NCBI GenBank assembly: GCA_046704745.1
Contig: JBJKRL010000020.1
Span: 1 to 64,000, forward strand
DNA from: CAWGGS01 sp046704745
GTDB lineage: Bacteria > Desulfobacterota > Desulfobulbia > Desulfobulbales > Desulfocapsaceae
Reading direction: 5' to 3'
Length of the DNA: 64,000 bases
In this document: piece after piece, positions 45,602 through 54,076 of the stretch
Layout: the number at the start of each line of letters is the position of its first letter
Numbering within the stretch: the stretch's first letter is position 1
Notes under the pieces: model-generated
What the model was told of the DNA's origin: nothing
Database searches by the model: none
What the model saw: only the letters and a program-made list of their open reading frames with translations
Program-made: the position numbers and the translations under genes

Positions 45602-46249
45602 GGAGAGACATAAAATGTTGGGATACAAGGAAAATATTTGTAGCAGCTAACCAAATGGGTGATTTTCCGCCACCTCAAATATCGCGGTTGCATAAGACGA
45701 ATATATAATTATATATAATTACATCGGTTATTAATTTTTGGGTTTCATTTTCCGCTCAGAAGCAAAAATGGGTGGATTTCCGCCATTTGATCGTGGGGGT
45801 ATTTCGACGCTTATCCAGGCAAGGTTCTAATAACAAGAAAGATTAAAAAAAATTTTCCAAATGGCGCTTTTCTTGATAGAACAAATTTTGACCATCTATG
45901 GATTGAGCGCATTGAATACTCAATTTGCAATTTTTCGTAGATAGGATTGGGCAGCATCAACGGTTGAGTCCGGATTTTTTATGGCCATTGTGTCGAACAA
46001 TTTATAAAACACATGGTGTTTACCAAAAGAGGTTCTGGTAACGCCAAACCAATTGTTCGAGACAATGTTCACAAAGAGTGAGATTATCCAATTGCATCTC
46101 CTTCATCACCCGGTCAAGGCAGAGCAGCTAGAGTGCATTGACCGTCTGCTCGGATATGCAGCCATCTCAGCTTATGAGAAATCCTGCTGGGGAGCCGGTT
46201 TGATGGTGCATAACTCGTAGTTCGTTTCATAAACTTGGAGGAAGAATTT
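45602..46249. other. Intergenic before livK with repeats
   Basis: About 650 AT-rich bases. They hold a 16-bp perfect palindrome (TAATTATATATAATTA, 45706-45721), a pair of about 20-bp direct repeats 112 bases apart (AAATGGGTGATTTTCCGCCA at 45653 and a near-copy at 45766), and the repeated element listed below. No normal gene is seen; a 50-codon minus-strand frame (45920-46072, GTG start) contains KLFDTM, a peptide also encoded by the repeated element, and may be a remnant. Confidence 0.45.
46053..46220 (+). repeat. Repeated element, copy 1 (possible small gene remnant)
   Basis: This stretch matches 50391-50541 over about 140 bases, with an almost identical core CTCGGATATGCAGCCA. In the same frame both copies encode LF(E/D)TMFTK, later IDRLLGYAA and SA-x-E-(K/R)-S, and several differences are silent (CGT/AGG, CTG/CTT), as expected of protein-coding paralogues. 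Copy 1 starts only with TTG and lacks a ribosome site, ending in TAG 46218-46220. Both copies open with the palindrome-like TTGTTCGA(G/C)ACAAT. The function is unknown. Confidence 0.6.
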
Positions 46250-47476
46250 ATGAAAAAATTACTAAAGAGTGCTCTGTTTGGCGGTTTAGCGATGGGTCTG
46301 GCTCTGAGTTTCGGGCCACTGGCACCCACAGCCCATGCGGCGGGGAAGAAGGTAATCAAACTCGGCTGCGCCATCGCCTTCACCGGCGCGGAAAGCCGCA
46401 CTGGGAAAATGTATCGTGATTCGTACAATATGGCTGTTGAGCAGATCAACAAGACAGGTGGGATCAAAGTCGGCAACCAGACCTATGATGTGGAGATCAA
46501 ATACTACGACGACAAGAGCGATCCCACCGAAGGTTCGAACCTGGTGGAGAAACTCATAAATGAAGATCACGTCAACTTCCTCCTCGGACCCTATAGCAGC
46601 GGCATCACCATCCCTGACAGTCTGGTGGCCATGCGCTACCGGATCCCGATGGTCGAGGGCGGTGGTGCCTCCGGAGCCATCTTCAGCCATGGCAACAAGT
46701 ACATCTTCGGGACCCTGGCGCCGGCCGGCCAGTACTTCAAAACCACTCTGGAGATGCTCAAGACCTTGACTCCGGCTCCCAAGACCGTAGCCATTCTCTA
46801 TTCCGATGACAAGTTCGATGTCAGCGTCGCCGAAGGAACCCAGAAGCTGGCCAAGGAGATGGGCTTTGATGTGGTGTTGTATGAAAAATACGCCGAGAAT
46901 GCCACCGACTTCAACTCCATTCTGACCAAGATCAAGGCCCTGAAAGTGGATGCGGTCCTGGTATCCGGTCATACGGAGGAGTCGCTCAACTTCACCCAGC
47001 AATCCAAGGAACTCAACGTCAGCCCTAAATTCATCAGCATGACGGTTGGACCGACCGAGGCCGATTTCCGCAAAGCCCTGGGCAAGGATGCCGAATCGAT
47101 CTGTGGCGTGGCCAGCTGGTCAACCCAGATGAACTTCAAAGGGTACCTGTTCAAGAACACCCAGGAATTTATCAAGGAGTTCAAGGCGAAATATAACTAT
47201 GACCCGGACTATCATAATGCTTCGGGCATTTCCGATCTCGCCATTTTCAAGAGTGCGATCGAGCGGGCCGGAAGCCTTGATCCCGCCAAGATCCGGGATG
47301 CCATTGCTTCCACCAGCCTTGACACCATTTACGGTCACGTCGAGTTCAGCCCCAACGGCCAGATCAAGGGGACCAGCGTTGTTCTGCAGATCCAGAACGG
47401 CGAGATCTACCAGATCTATCCCAATGGCGTGAAGCACCTCATCTATCCCTTCCCCGCCTGGTCGATGAGAAAATAA
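46250..47476 (+). CDS. livK: Branched-chain amino acid ABC transporter, substrate-binding protein
   Basis: This 408-residue periplasmic protein begins with a signal peptide (MKKLLKSALFGGLAMGLALS, cleavage after AHA) and the type I periplasmic-binding fold of LivJ/LivK: IKLGCAIAFTGAESRTGKMY, VEIKYYDDKSDPTEGSN, NFLLGPYSSGITIPDSLVAM. It is an amide/branched-chain-amino-acid-type binding protein; the exact ligand cannot be told. ATG 46250 follows GGAGGAAG. It is the first gene of the liv operon and is separated from livH by two hairpins, consistent with its higher expression. Confidence 0.92.
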   Translation: MKKLLKSALFGGLAMGLALSFGPLAPTAHAAGKKVIKLGCAIAFTGAESRTGKMYRDSYNMAVEQINKTGGIKVGNQTYDVEIKYYDDKSDPTEGSNLVEKLINEDHVNFLLGPYSSGITIPDSLVAMRYRIPMVEGGGASGAIFSHGNKYIFGTLAPAGQYFKTTLEMLKTLTPAPKTVAILYSDDKFDVSVAEGTQKLAKEMGFDVVLYEKYAENATDFNSILTKIKALKVDAVLVSGHTEESLNFTQQSKELNVSPKFISMTVGPTEADFRKALGKDAESICGVASWSTQMNFKGYLFKNTQEFIKEFKAKYNYDPDYHNASGISDLAIFKSAIERAGSLDPAKIRDAIASTSLDTIYGHVEFSPNGQIKGTSVVLQIQNGEIYQIYPNGVKHLIYPFPAWSMRK

Positions 47477-47500
47477 GTAGCTCGTGATCATCTGAACAAC

Positions 47501-47531
47501 CGGTTGCGGCGCATCTGTAGCGTCGCAACCG
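47501..47531 (+). promoter_or_regulatory. 12-bp hairpin after livK
   Basis: CGGTTGCGGCGC (47501-47512) pairs over 12 positions (one G-U) with GCGTCGCAACCG (47520-47531), loop ATCTGTA. No T run follows, so it is probably an mRNA-stabilising or attenuating hairpin protecting the livK message. Confidence 0.65.
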
Positions 47532-47581
47532 TGTGACCTCCTGTGCGGCCACAACCTAACGGAGGTTTGCAGGAGTGCTTT

Positions 47582-47603
47582 CTTCAGGATCACAACCCTG
47601 AAG
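47582..47603 (+). promoter_or_regulatory. Second hairpin before livH
   Basis: CTTCAGG (47582-47588) pairs with CCTGAAG (47597-47603) with an 8-nt loop, between livK and livH. Confidence 0.45.
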
Positions 47604-47658
47604 TCCACCACAGGTTTTATGAAGATGTAAAAAACCTCTTGTTAAAGGATCTCGGTCA

Positions 47659-48516
47659 ATGTATCTGCAAATACTATTAAACGGTATTCTCATGGGCGGA
47701 CTGTATGCCCTGATGGCCATCGGCATGGCTCTTATTTGGGGCGTGATGGACATCATTAATATCGCCCACGGCTCCTTCATCATGCTCGGGGCCTTTACCA
47801 CCTACTGGCTGTTTTCGATCTTCGGCATGGACCCCTTTGTCAGCCTGATCTTTTCCATAGCCATACTCTTTGTCCTGGGCTACTGCGTACAGCGGTTTAT
47901 CATCAACTACATCATTCGGGCCGGCGCCTTCATCACCCTGATCCTGGCCTTCGGTATCGATATATTCATCAAGAACAGCGCCCTGGTGGCCTGGACCGCT
48001 GATATCCGCATGGTCAACGTTCCCTACGGCGCCGCCAACTTTTCCATTGGCAGCCTGACGATTCCGACGGTGCGTCTGGTGGCCTTCGGTATGGTCATCA
48101 TCATCAGCCTGCTGTTTTTCTATATCCTTAACCGTACCAGCCTCGGCCGCTCCATCCGGGCCACCTCCCAGGACCTTGATGCCGCCCGCTTGGTGGGGGT
48201 CGATGTAGCCAAGACCTATGCAGTTACCTTCGGCATTGGTGTAGGCGCCGCCGCAGCAGCCGGAACCCTGTTTTCCATAATCTATCCAATCAGCCCGATG
48301 ATGGGCGGAGCACTCACACTCAAATCGTTCGTCGTCGTCATCATCGGGGGGTTAGGCAGTATGCTCGGCCCGATTGTCGGCGGCCTGATCTTGGGCATTA
48401 CCGAGGCCTTCAGCAGCAGCTGGCTTGGTCCGACATACGCTAACCTGATCAGCTTCACCATCCTGGTGCTGGTATTGATCTTCAGACCCAAAGGAATTTT
48501 AGGAAAGGCGGACTGA
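47659..48516 (+). CDS. livH: Branched-chain amino acid ABC transporter permease LivH
   Basis: This 285-residue inner-membrane protein has about 8 helices and the LivH pattern: MYLQILLNGILMGGLYALMA, GVMDIINIAHGSFIMLGAFT, and the ABC-facing loop RATSQDLDAARLVGVDVAKTYAVTFGIG. It forms one half of the permease. AAGGA lies 8 bases before the ATG, and the stop is one base from livM. Confidence 0.93.
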   Translation: MYLQILLNGILMGGLYALMAIGMALIWGVMDIINIAHGSFIMLGAFTTYWLFSIFGMDPFVSLIFSIAILFVLGYCVQRFIINYIIRAGAFITLILAFGIDIFIKNSALVAWTADIRMVNVPYGAANFSIGSLTIPTVRLVAFGMVIIISLLFFYILNRTSLGRSIRATSQDLDAARLVGVDVAKTYAVTFGIGVGAAAAAGTLFSIIYPISPMMGGALTLKSFVVVIIGGLGSMLGPIVGGLILGITEAFSSSWLGPTYANLISFTILVLVLIFRPKGILGKAD

Positions 48517-48517
48517 C

Positions 48518-49486
48518 ATGGAAAAGAAACGACTCATCAATTTTTCGCTCGCAGCCCTCATCCTGCTTTTGGTAGTGGTGTTTCCGCTGTTTAGCAATAA
48601 CTACCTGATCCGTTTCGGCACGGATATTTTGATGTTCGCCGTCATGGCCAGCGCCTGGAATATCATCGGCGGCTACACCGGCTACGCCTCCTTCGGCAAT
48701 GTCGTGTTTTTCGGCATCGGCGGTTACCTCACCGCGATTCTGATGGAGAAGGGGGGCTGGTACTTCGGCTTTGCCTACCTGGCGGCTGGTGGCGGCGCCG
48801 CCCTGTTCGCAGTGCTCATCGGCCTGCCGGTTCTGCGCCTGCGCGGCCATTATTTTGCCATCGCCACCCTGGGTGTGGCCGAGGCCATGAAGGCCCTGGT
48901 TCAGAACCTGCAGATCACCGAAGGCAACTCCGGGATCTATCTGCCGATGATTGATATGCCCATTAAAAGCCAGTACTACTTCTTCTTTTATATGATGCTG
49001 GGCACCCTGATTTTGACACTGATTATCACGTATTGGGTTCTGCATTCCAAGCTTGGCTACTCGATGATTGCCATCAGGGAAAATGAGGATGCCGCAGGTT
49101 CGGTTGGTATCAACACCACCATCGCCAAGACCGCGGCCTTTGCGTTGAGTGGGCTGCTCACCGGATTTGCAGGCTCAATCTACGCCTACCAGCAGGCCTT
49201 CTTGAAACCAGGACCGGCCTTCAGCGTCGAAACCACCGTGAAGATGATCGTGATGGCCATCTTCGGCGGCGCCGGCAGCCTGTTCGGGCCGGTGATCGGC
49301 GCCTTCAGCATCCAGGTGATCGAGCAAACGCTGTCCAATTATTTTCTGGTGGCGGCTACCCTGTTCTTCGGCGTCGTGGTCATTCTGGCCATAATCTTCA
49401 CTCCCAAGGGCCTGATGGATATGTTCACCCAGCGCCGGTTCAGCATCTCGTACTTTATGGAAAACATCCGTCGCCATCGTATCTAA
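48518..49486 (+). CDS. livM: Branched-chain amino acid ABC transporter permease LivM
   Basis: The 322-residue inner-membrane protein has about 9 helices and the LivM segments AWNIIGGYTGYASFGNVVFF and IRENEDAAGSVGINTTIAKT (the EAA-like loop contacting the ATPases), plus AIFGGAGSLFGPVIGAF. It pairs with LivH. One base separates it from livH, so the two are coupled. Confidence 0.93.
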   Translation: MEKKRLINFSLAALILLLVVVFPLFSNNYLIRFGTDILMFAVMASAWNIIGGYTGYASFGNVVFFGIGGYLTAILMEKGGWYFGFAYLAAGGGAALFAVLIGLPVLRLRGHYFAIATLGVAEAMKALVQNLQITEGNSGIYLPMIDMPIKSQYYFFFYMMLGTLILTLIITYWVLHSKLGYSMIAIRENEDAAGSVGINTTIAKTAAFALSGLLTGFAGSIYAYQQAFLKPGPAFSVETTVKMIVMAIFGGAGSLFGPVIGAFSIQVIEQTLSNYFLVAATLFFGVVVILAIIFTPKGLMDMFTQRRFSISYFMENIRRHRI

Positions 49487-49573
49487 CCCAGCTTAGCTGG
49501 ATAAGAACCTTTAACCAATCTGTTTTTTTAAAACTAAGAAGACAGACGGGAAGGTACTCAAGAGGCTGTAATT

Positions 49574-50344
49574 ATGGTTATTTTTGAAGGAAAAAACATC
49601 ACCAAACGTTTTGCCGGGCTCGTGGCCGTCTCCCGGGTCGATTTTACCATCAACCAGGGGGAAATTATAGGGCTCATCGGACCCAATGGCGCCGGCAAGA
49701 CCACCCTGGTCAATGTAATAGCAGGAGTCTATGCTCCGACCGAAGGAGAAACCTTTTTCAAAGGGAAAAAGATCTCAGGTAGAAAACCCTTCCAGATTGG
49801 CCGGATGGGCATCGGCCGCACCTTCCAGATCGTCAAACCCTTTCCCGGCATGACGGTCAAGGAGAATGCCGCGGTTGGGGCCATGTACGGGGCCGGCGGC
49901 AAACAAAATTCCGTCAGAAAGGCCCTTAGCAAGGCCGAAGAAATCCTGGAATTCGTCGGTCTCGCAGACCAGATGGACAAGCATGCCGACCAACTGGGTG
50001 TGGCCTCTCGTAAACGCCTGGAGATGGCCAAGGCCCTGGCCATGGAGCCGGAACTGATCCTCTTTGATGAGGTCATGGCCGGCCTCAACTTCGGTGAGAT
50101 CGACCAGGCGGTGGAACTCATCATGAAGATCAAGGACAGCGGTATGACCATCCTGATCATCGAGCATGTGATGCGCGCGATCAAGAACCTGTGCGACCGT
50201 CTGTTCGTCCTCCATCACGGTGAGAAGATCGCCGACGGGACGGTGGACGACGTCTTGAACGATGAGACGGTCATCAAGGCCTATTTGGGACGACGCTACA
50301 AGGAACTCACCCGGAATTCTCATGAACATCGTGTCGAACAATAG
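49574..50344 (+). CDS. livG: Branched-chain amino acid ABC transporter ATPase LivG
   Basis: A 256-residue ATPase with Walker A GLIGPNGAGKTTLVN (about residue 35), the LivG-specific segment IGRMGIGRTFQIVKPFPGMT, the signature region LGVASRKRLEMAKALAMEPE (the usual LSGGQ is LGVAS here, a deviation), Walker B LILFDEVMAGLN, and the switch histidine IIEHVMRA. It powers transport at the inner membrane. AGAGG precedes the ATG. The odd signature may still function, because LivF carries a normal one. Confidence 0.92.
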   Translation: MVIFEGKNITKRFAGLVAVSRVDFTINQGEIIGLIGPNGAGKTTLVNVIAGVYAPTEGETFFKGKKISGRKPFQIGRMGIGRTFQIVKPFPGMTVKENAAVGAMYGAGGKQNSVRKALSKAEEILEFVGLADQMDKHADQLGVASRKRLEMAKALAMEPELILFDEVMAGLNFGEIDQAVELIMKIKDSGMTILIIEHVMRAIKNLCDRLFVLHHGEKIADGTVDDVLNDETVIKAYLGRRYKELTRNSHEHRVEQ

Positions 50345-50352
50345 GTTGAGGT

Positions 50353-50541
50353 ATGAATCTTTTCGAGAATGCGTTTAGGAAAAACAACTGGTTGTTCGAC
50401 ACAATGTTCACCAAAGGCGAGCCGTTCCGGCCGCATCTCCATCGTCGCCCTGTCAACACGCATAGGCAACTATTGCGTATTGACAGGCTTCTCGGATATG
50501 CAGCCACCTCAGCTTGTGAGAGATCCGGGCTTACCCATTGA
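50353..50541 (+). repeat. Repeated element, copy 2, with a 62-codon frame
   Basis: This is the second copy of the element found before livK (46053-46220); both stand between liv genes. Here the frame has an ATG at 50353 (AGG 7 bases upstream) and encodes MNLFENAFRKNNWLFDTMFT, later IDRLLGYAATSACERS, ending at 50541. Conservation between the copies falls into the same codon frame, so a small protein is possible; a structured RNA element cannot be excluded (GTTGT/ACAAT and CTCA/TGAG pairings are kept). Confidence 0.55.
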
Positions 50542-50577
50542 TCTTGGGGGCGCCTGTTTTGGCAAAGGGAGCAAGAC

Positions 50578-51285
50578 ATGTTATTGGAAATTAATGAACT
50601 AAATGCAGGATACGGCGACATTCAGGTCCTGAGGGACATCAACCTGCAAATCGAGGAAGGACAGATTGTGGCCCTGGTCGGGGCAAACGGGGCCGGTAAA
50701 TCGACCCTGATGAAGACCATCTCTGGGCTGTTGAAGCCCTATAGCGGCAGCATTCTCTTTCAGGGAAAGGATATCACTTGTCTGTCGTCAAAAGAGATTG
50801 TGGCCAGAGGTGTGATCCAGGTCCCGGAAGGTCGGAGGCTTTTTCCCCAAATGACGGTGGAAGAGAATCTGTTGATGGGGGCCTTTGGCCGGAAAAAGAA
50901 CAAAAACATCAAATCGGAACTCGATAGAATCTACAAGATTTTTCCCCGTCTTCAGGAACGGCGGATGCAGAATACGGGCAGCCTCTCCGGCGGCGAGCAA
51001 CAGATGTGCGCCTTTGGCCGGGGCCTGATGGCGAATCCAGAGCTGATCATCATCGATGAGATGTCCCTGGGACTTGCCCCGTTGATCGTCGATGACCTGA
51101 TCGATAACGTCAAGGACATCAACGAGAGAGGAACCAGCGTGTTGTTGGTTGAACAGGATGTTCAACTGGCCCTGGACAACTCGCACTACGGTTATGTGCT
51201 GTCAACCGGCAGGGTTGAAATGAAGGGACCATCCCAGGAGCTCTTACATAACCAGCAAGTAAAAGAGATTTATCTCGGTTTGTGA
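50578..51285 (+). CDS. livF: Branched-chain amino acid ABC transporter ATPase LivF
   Basis: A 235-residue ATPase: Walker A ALVGANGAGKSTLMK, the Q-loop PEGRRLFPQMTVEENLLMG, signature GSLSGGEQQMCAFGRGLMAN, Walker B LIIIDEMSLGLAP, and switch LLVEQDVQLAL (H replaced by Q/D as usual in LivF). It is the last gene of the livKHMGF operon and follows the second repeated element. GGGAG lies 6 bases before the ATG. Confidence 0.94.
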   Translation: MLLEINELNAGYGDIQVLRDINLQIEEGQIVALVGANGAGKSTLMKTISGLLKPYSGSILFQGKDITCLSSKEIVARGVIQVPEGRRLFPQMTVEENLLMGAFGRKKNKNIKSELDRIYKIFPRLQERRMQNTGSLSGGEQQMCAFGRGLMANPELIIIDEMSLGLAPLIVDDLIDNVKDINERGTSVLLVEQDVQLALDNSHYGYVLSTGRVEMKGPSQELLHNQQVKEIYLGL

Positions 51286-51650
51286 AAAATATAGAAAAAT
51301 TAGCAGGTTGAAAATTTTATAACTGCAGGCGTAGGCAGTGAGATGAATCAATAAATCACAGTTCATAATCGCCGGCAATTGTTTGATAACTTTAAAACTC
51401 CATGGCAGGCGGAAAACTGCCGCCGACTCCTAAGGGGGTTCGGCGGTATCAATGCCTGTGTAAAGAAAGAATACCGGTCCCAGGATATCTTTTTGACTAA
51501 CCGACAGTCCTCCCAAACGAGTGTCCGTGTCGGACAGCATACCTTTTAAAAGGCGGGATGGCGCCTCTTATGGTTCAAGCCAGTCCTGCCGGTTGAATGG
51601 ACATGAGGAACAGAAAGACAGACGGTCGGTTTTTCACCAAGAGGTATTTC
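51286..51650. other. Intergenic before malic enzyme
   Basis: No gene. A GC-rich hairpin-prone stretch (GGCAG...CTGCC near 51402-51419) and AGGCG/CGCCT (51550-51566) could end the liv operon, but no T run follows. The malic enzyme's promoter is not evident. Confidence 0.35.
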
Positions 51651-53444
51651 ATGTATAAGATCGATTTTGATGGAGAGGAGATGGTGATTCGTTTTGTCAA
51701 GGATCTCGTAGATAGCGAGGCCTTGTCGAAATTCCTCGGTCATATCAACTCACAATCCATTTTGCGAAAAAGCCGTCTTTCCGATTCCAGCAGGCGGATG
51801 AAGATGCGGGAGAGAATCAACAATTTACCGACGGGTCTTGCTCTGCTTCGCGACCCGGCGCTGAATAAGGGAACCTCCTTTAGTGACGAAGAACGGGAGG
51901 CGCTGGGATTGAAAGGTCTTCTGCCACCACGGCATTATACCATTGACGAGCAGGTCAACCGTGTCATTTGGAACTTGCGGAAGAAATCCACCGACCTGGA
52001 ACGCTATATCTTCCTGACCAGCCTTCAGGACAGAAACAAAACCCTCTTTTACCGGGTTCTGCTCGATAATATTGAAGAATTGATGCCGATCGTTTACACG
52101 CCTACAGTTGGAGAGGCTTGCCTTGAATACGGTCAAATCTTCCGGCGGCCGCGCGGTATCTTCATAACCGCCAAGGACAAAGGACAGGTTGCCGACCTGC
52201 TTCGCAACTGGCCGTACAAGGATGTCCGGATCATTGTCGTTACCGATGGCGAAAGGATTCTCGGTCTCGGAGACCTCGGGGCCGACGGAATGGGAATACC
52301 GGTTGGTAAATTGGCACTGTATACGGCCTGCGGTGGTATCCCTCCGTCCCTTTCACTGCCGATAACCATCGATGTCGGCACAGAGAATCAAACCTTAATC
52401 AAAGACCCGCTGTATATCGGTCTGCGTCAGCCAAGGCTTCGAGGTGAGGCCTTTGATGAGTTGATCGAGGAGTTCATCGTTGCGGTTCAGCAGGTCTATC
52501 CCGGCGCCCTGATCCAGTTTGAGGATTTCGGAAATGCCGATGCCTTCCGTCTCCTGGAAAAATACCGTGACGAGGTTTGCTGCTTTAACGATGATATTCA
52601 GGGAACCGCCTCGGTTACCCTGGCCGGACTCTATTCGGCCATGCGCATCACCGGCGGCCGACTCAAAGATCAGAAATTTCTGTTGCTGGGGGCAGGGGAG
52701 GCAGGAATCGGCACCGGTAATCTCATCGTTTCAGCCTTGATCGATGAAGGATTGTCCGAGCAGGAGGCCCGGGAGCATTGCTGGTATGTCGACTCTAAAG
52801 GCCTGGTGGTCCGGAGCCGCTCCGATCTCAAAGGTCACAAACTTTTATTTGCCCACGATCATCCGCAGACCCCCACTTTTCTCGATGCCGTAAATCGTCT
52901 CAGGCCGACTGCCATCATCGGTGTCTCCGGACAACCCAAGATGTTTTCCCAGCCCGTCCTGGAGGCCATGGCCAAATATAATGAGCGTCCCATCGTCTTC
53001 TCCCTTTCGAATCCGACGTCGAAGACCGAGTGTACAGCCGAGGAAGCCTATACCTGGACGGACGGACGGGCGATTTTTGCCAGTGGCAGCCCGTTTGCTC
53101 CGGTCGTCTATAAAGGGAAAAAACTGATTCCGGCCCAGGGGAATAATGTCTATATCTTCCCGGGTGTCGGTCTTGGAGTGATGGCCAGCTGGGCAAGCCA
53201 TGTGACAGATGAAATGTTCCTGGTGGCCGCCCGGACCCTAGCGGATGAGGTCTCCGAGACCGACTTGAAAATCGGCCGTATTTTTCCGCCCTTACCTCGC
53301 ATCAGGGAGGTATCAAAAGCCATTGCCGTGGCTGTGGCCGATATGGCCTATAAGACGAGGCTGGCCAATAACCCGCACCCCGGGGACCTGTCGGTATATA
53401 TTGACGGCCTGGTCTATGAACCTGAGTATCAAGACTATGTATAA
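51651..53444 (+). CDS. maeA: NAD(P)-dependent malic enzyme
   Basis: This 597-residue enzyme oxidatively decarboxylates malate to pyruvate. It has the malic-enzyme motifs VYTPTVGEACLEYGQIFRRP, GDLGADGMGIPVGKLALY, FEDFGNADAFRLLEKYRDEV (metal-binding E/D), CFNDDIQGTASVTLAGL, and the NAD-binding FLLLGAGEAGIGTGNLI. The size and the long N-terminus match the MaeA/SfcA branch. ATG 51651 is preferred to ATG 51597 because AAGAGGT is correctly placed; the upstream frame would add 18 residues. Together with the lactate dehydrogenase it feeds pyruvate. Confidence 0.93.
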   Translation: MYKIDFDGEEMVIRFVKDLVDSEALSKFLGHINSQSILRKSRLSDSSRRMKMRERINNLPTGLALLRDPALNKGTSFSDEEREALGLKGLLPPRHYTIDEQVNRVIWNLRKKSTDLERYIFLTSLQDRNKTLFYRVLLDNIEELMPIVYTPTVGEACLEYGQIFRRPRGIFITAKDKGQVADLLRNWPYKDVRIIVVTDGERILGLGDLGADGMGIPVGKLALYTACGGIPPSLSLPITIDVGTENQTLIKDPLYIGLRQPRLRGEAFDELIEEFIVAVQQVYPGALIQFEDFGNADAFRLLEKYRDEVCCFNDDIQGTASVTLAGLYSAMRITGGRLKDQKFLLLGAGEAGIGTGNLIVSALIDEGLSEQEAREHCWYVDSKGLVVRSRSDLKGHKLLFAHDHPQTPTFLDAVNRLRPTAIIGVSGQPKMFSQPVLEAMAKYNERPIVFSLSNPTSKTECTAEEAYTWTDGRAIFASGSPFAPVVYKGKKLIPAQGNNVYIFPGVGLGVMASWASHVTDEMFLVAARTLADEVSETDLKIGRIFPPLPRIREVSKAIAVAVADMAYKTRLANNPHPGDLSVYIDGLVYEPEYQDYV

Positions 53445-53497
53445 GTATTTAAATTTTTATTGCGTGTCGGAAACCTTTCGTCATTGGGAGTAAAACC

Positions 53498-53890
53498 ATG
53501 AAATTGTTAGTTGCCTACAAAGAATCGAATGTGGGAATGGATATATTGAAACTGGCTGTGCAGAGAATAAAGGCCTATTCCGGAGAGGTGTTCGTTGTCA
53601 CTTCGTTGTTGGGAGGTGACAACACGAATAGTGAACAGGCCTTCGAGGCTGAGCAGGCCCTCGATGGTGCAAAGAATTATTTGGAGGAACACGGTATCAG
53701 CTGTCAAGTCCATCTGCTGGTGCGCGGCAACACTCCGGGGGAAGACGTTGTTCAATTTGCCATGGAAAATGAGATAGATGAAATCATAATAGGGGTAAAG
53801 AACCGATCAAAAGTCGGTAAGCTTCTCTTCGGCTCAACAGCCCAATACGTTATTTTAAAAGCAGATTGTCCGGTCACTTCGGTTAAATAG
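53498..53890 (+). CDS. Universal stress protein (UspA family)
   Basis: The 130-residue protein starts MKLLVAYKESNVGMDILKLA and carries the ATP-binding glycine motif GVKNRSKVGKLLFGSTAQYV (G-x2-R-x9-G-S/T pattern) near its end, so it likely binds ATP. Length is that of a small single-domain UspA. GGGAG precedes the ATG. Its TAG stop lies in the left end of the foldback element that follows. Confidence 0.9.
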   Translation: MKLLVAYKESNVGMDILKLAVQRIKAYSGEVFVVTSLLGGDNTNSEQAFEAEQALDGAKNYLEEHGISCQVHLLVRGNTPGEDVVQFAMENEIDEIIIGVKNRSKVGKLLFGSTAQYVILKADCPVTSVK

Positions 53891-54032
53891 TTTCCATCCC
53901 GAAGCGAGGGATTTTCTTCTAAATCTAGACGCGCGAAGAATTTTAACGCAGGCATATAACTGATATTCAGAGGATAAAATTTTGAGCGCAACGACGAGTT
54001 AGGAGAAAAGCGCCGTTTTCGGATGGAAACTA
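53888..54032. repeat. 145-bp foldback element with 12-bp inverted ends
   Basis: TAGTTTCCATCC (53888-53899) and GGATGGAAACTA (54021-54032) are perfect reverse complements. Interior arms are also partly symmetric (TTTTCTTCTAAAT near 53911 versus AGTTAGGAGAAAA near 53998), giving a long imperfect cruciform. The left end supplies the stop codon of the universal stress gene. Size and form suggest a MITE- or REP-like element. Confidence 0.65.
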
Positions 54033-54076
54033 AATAGAAAAGAAGCCATGTTTTCCTAGCTTGAGAGGAGGAACCA

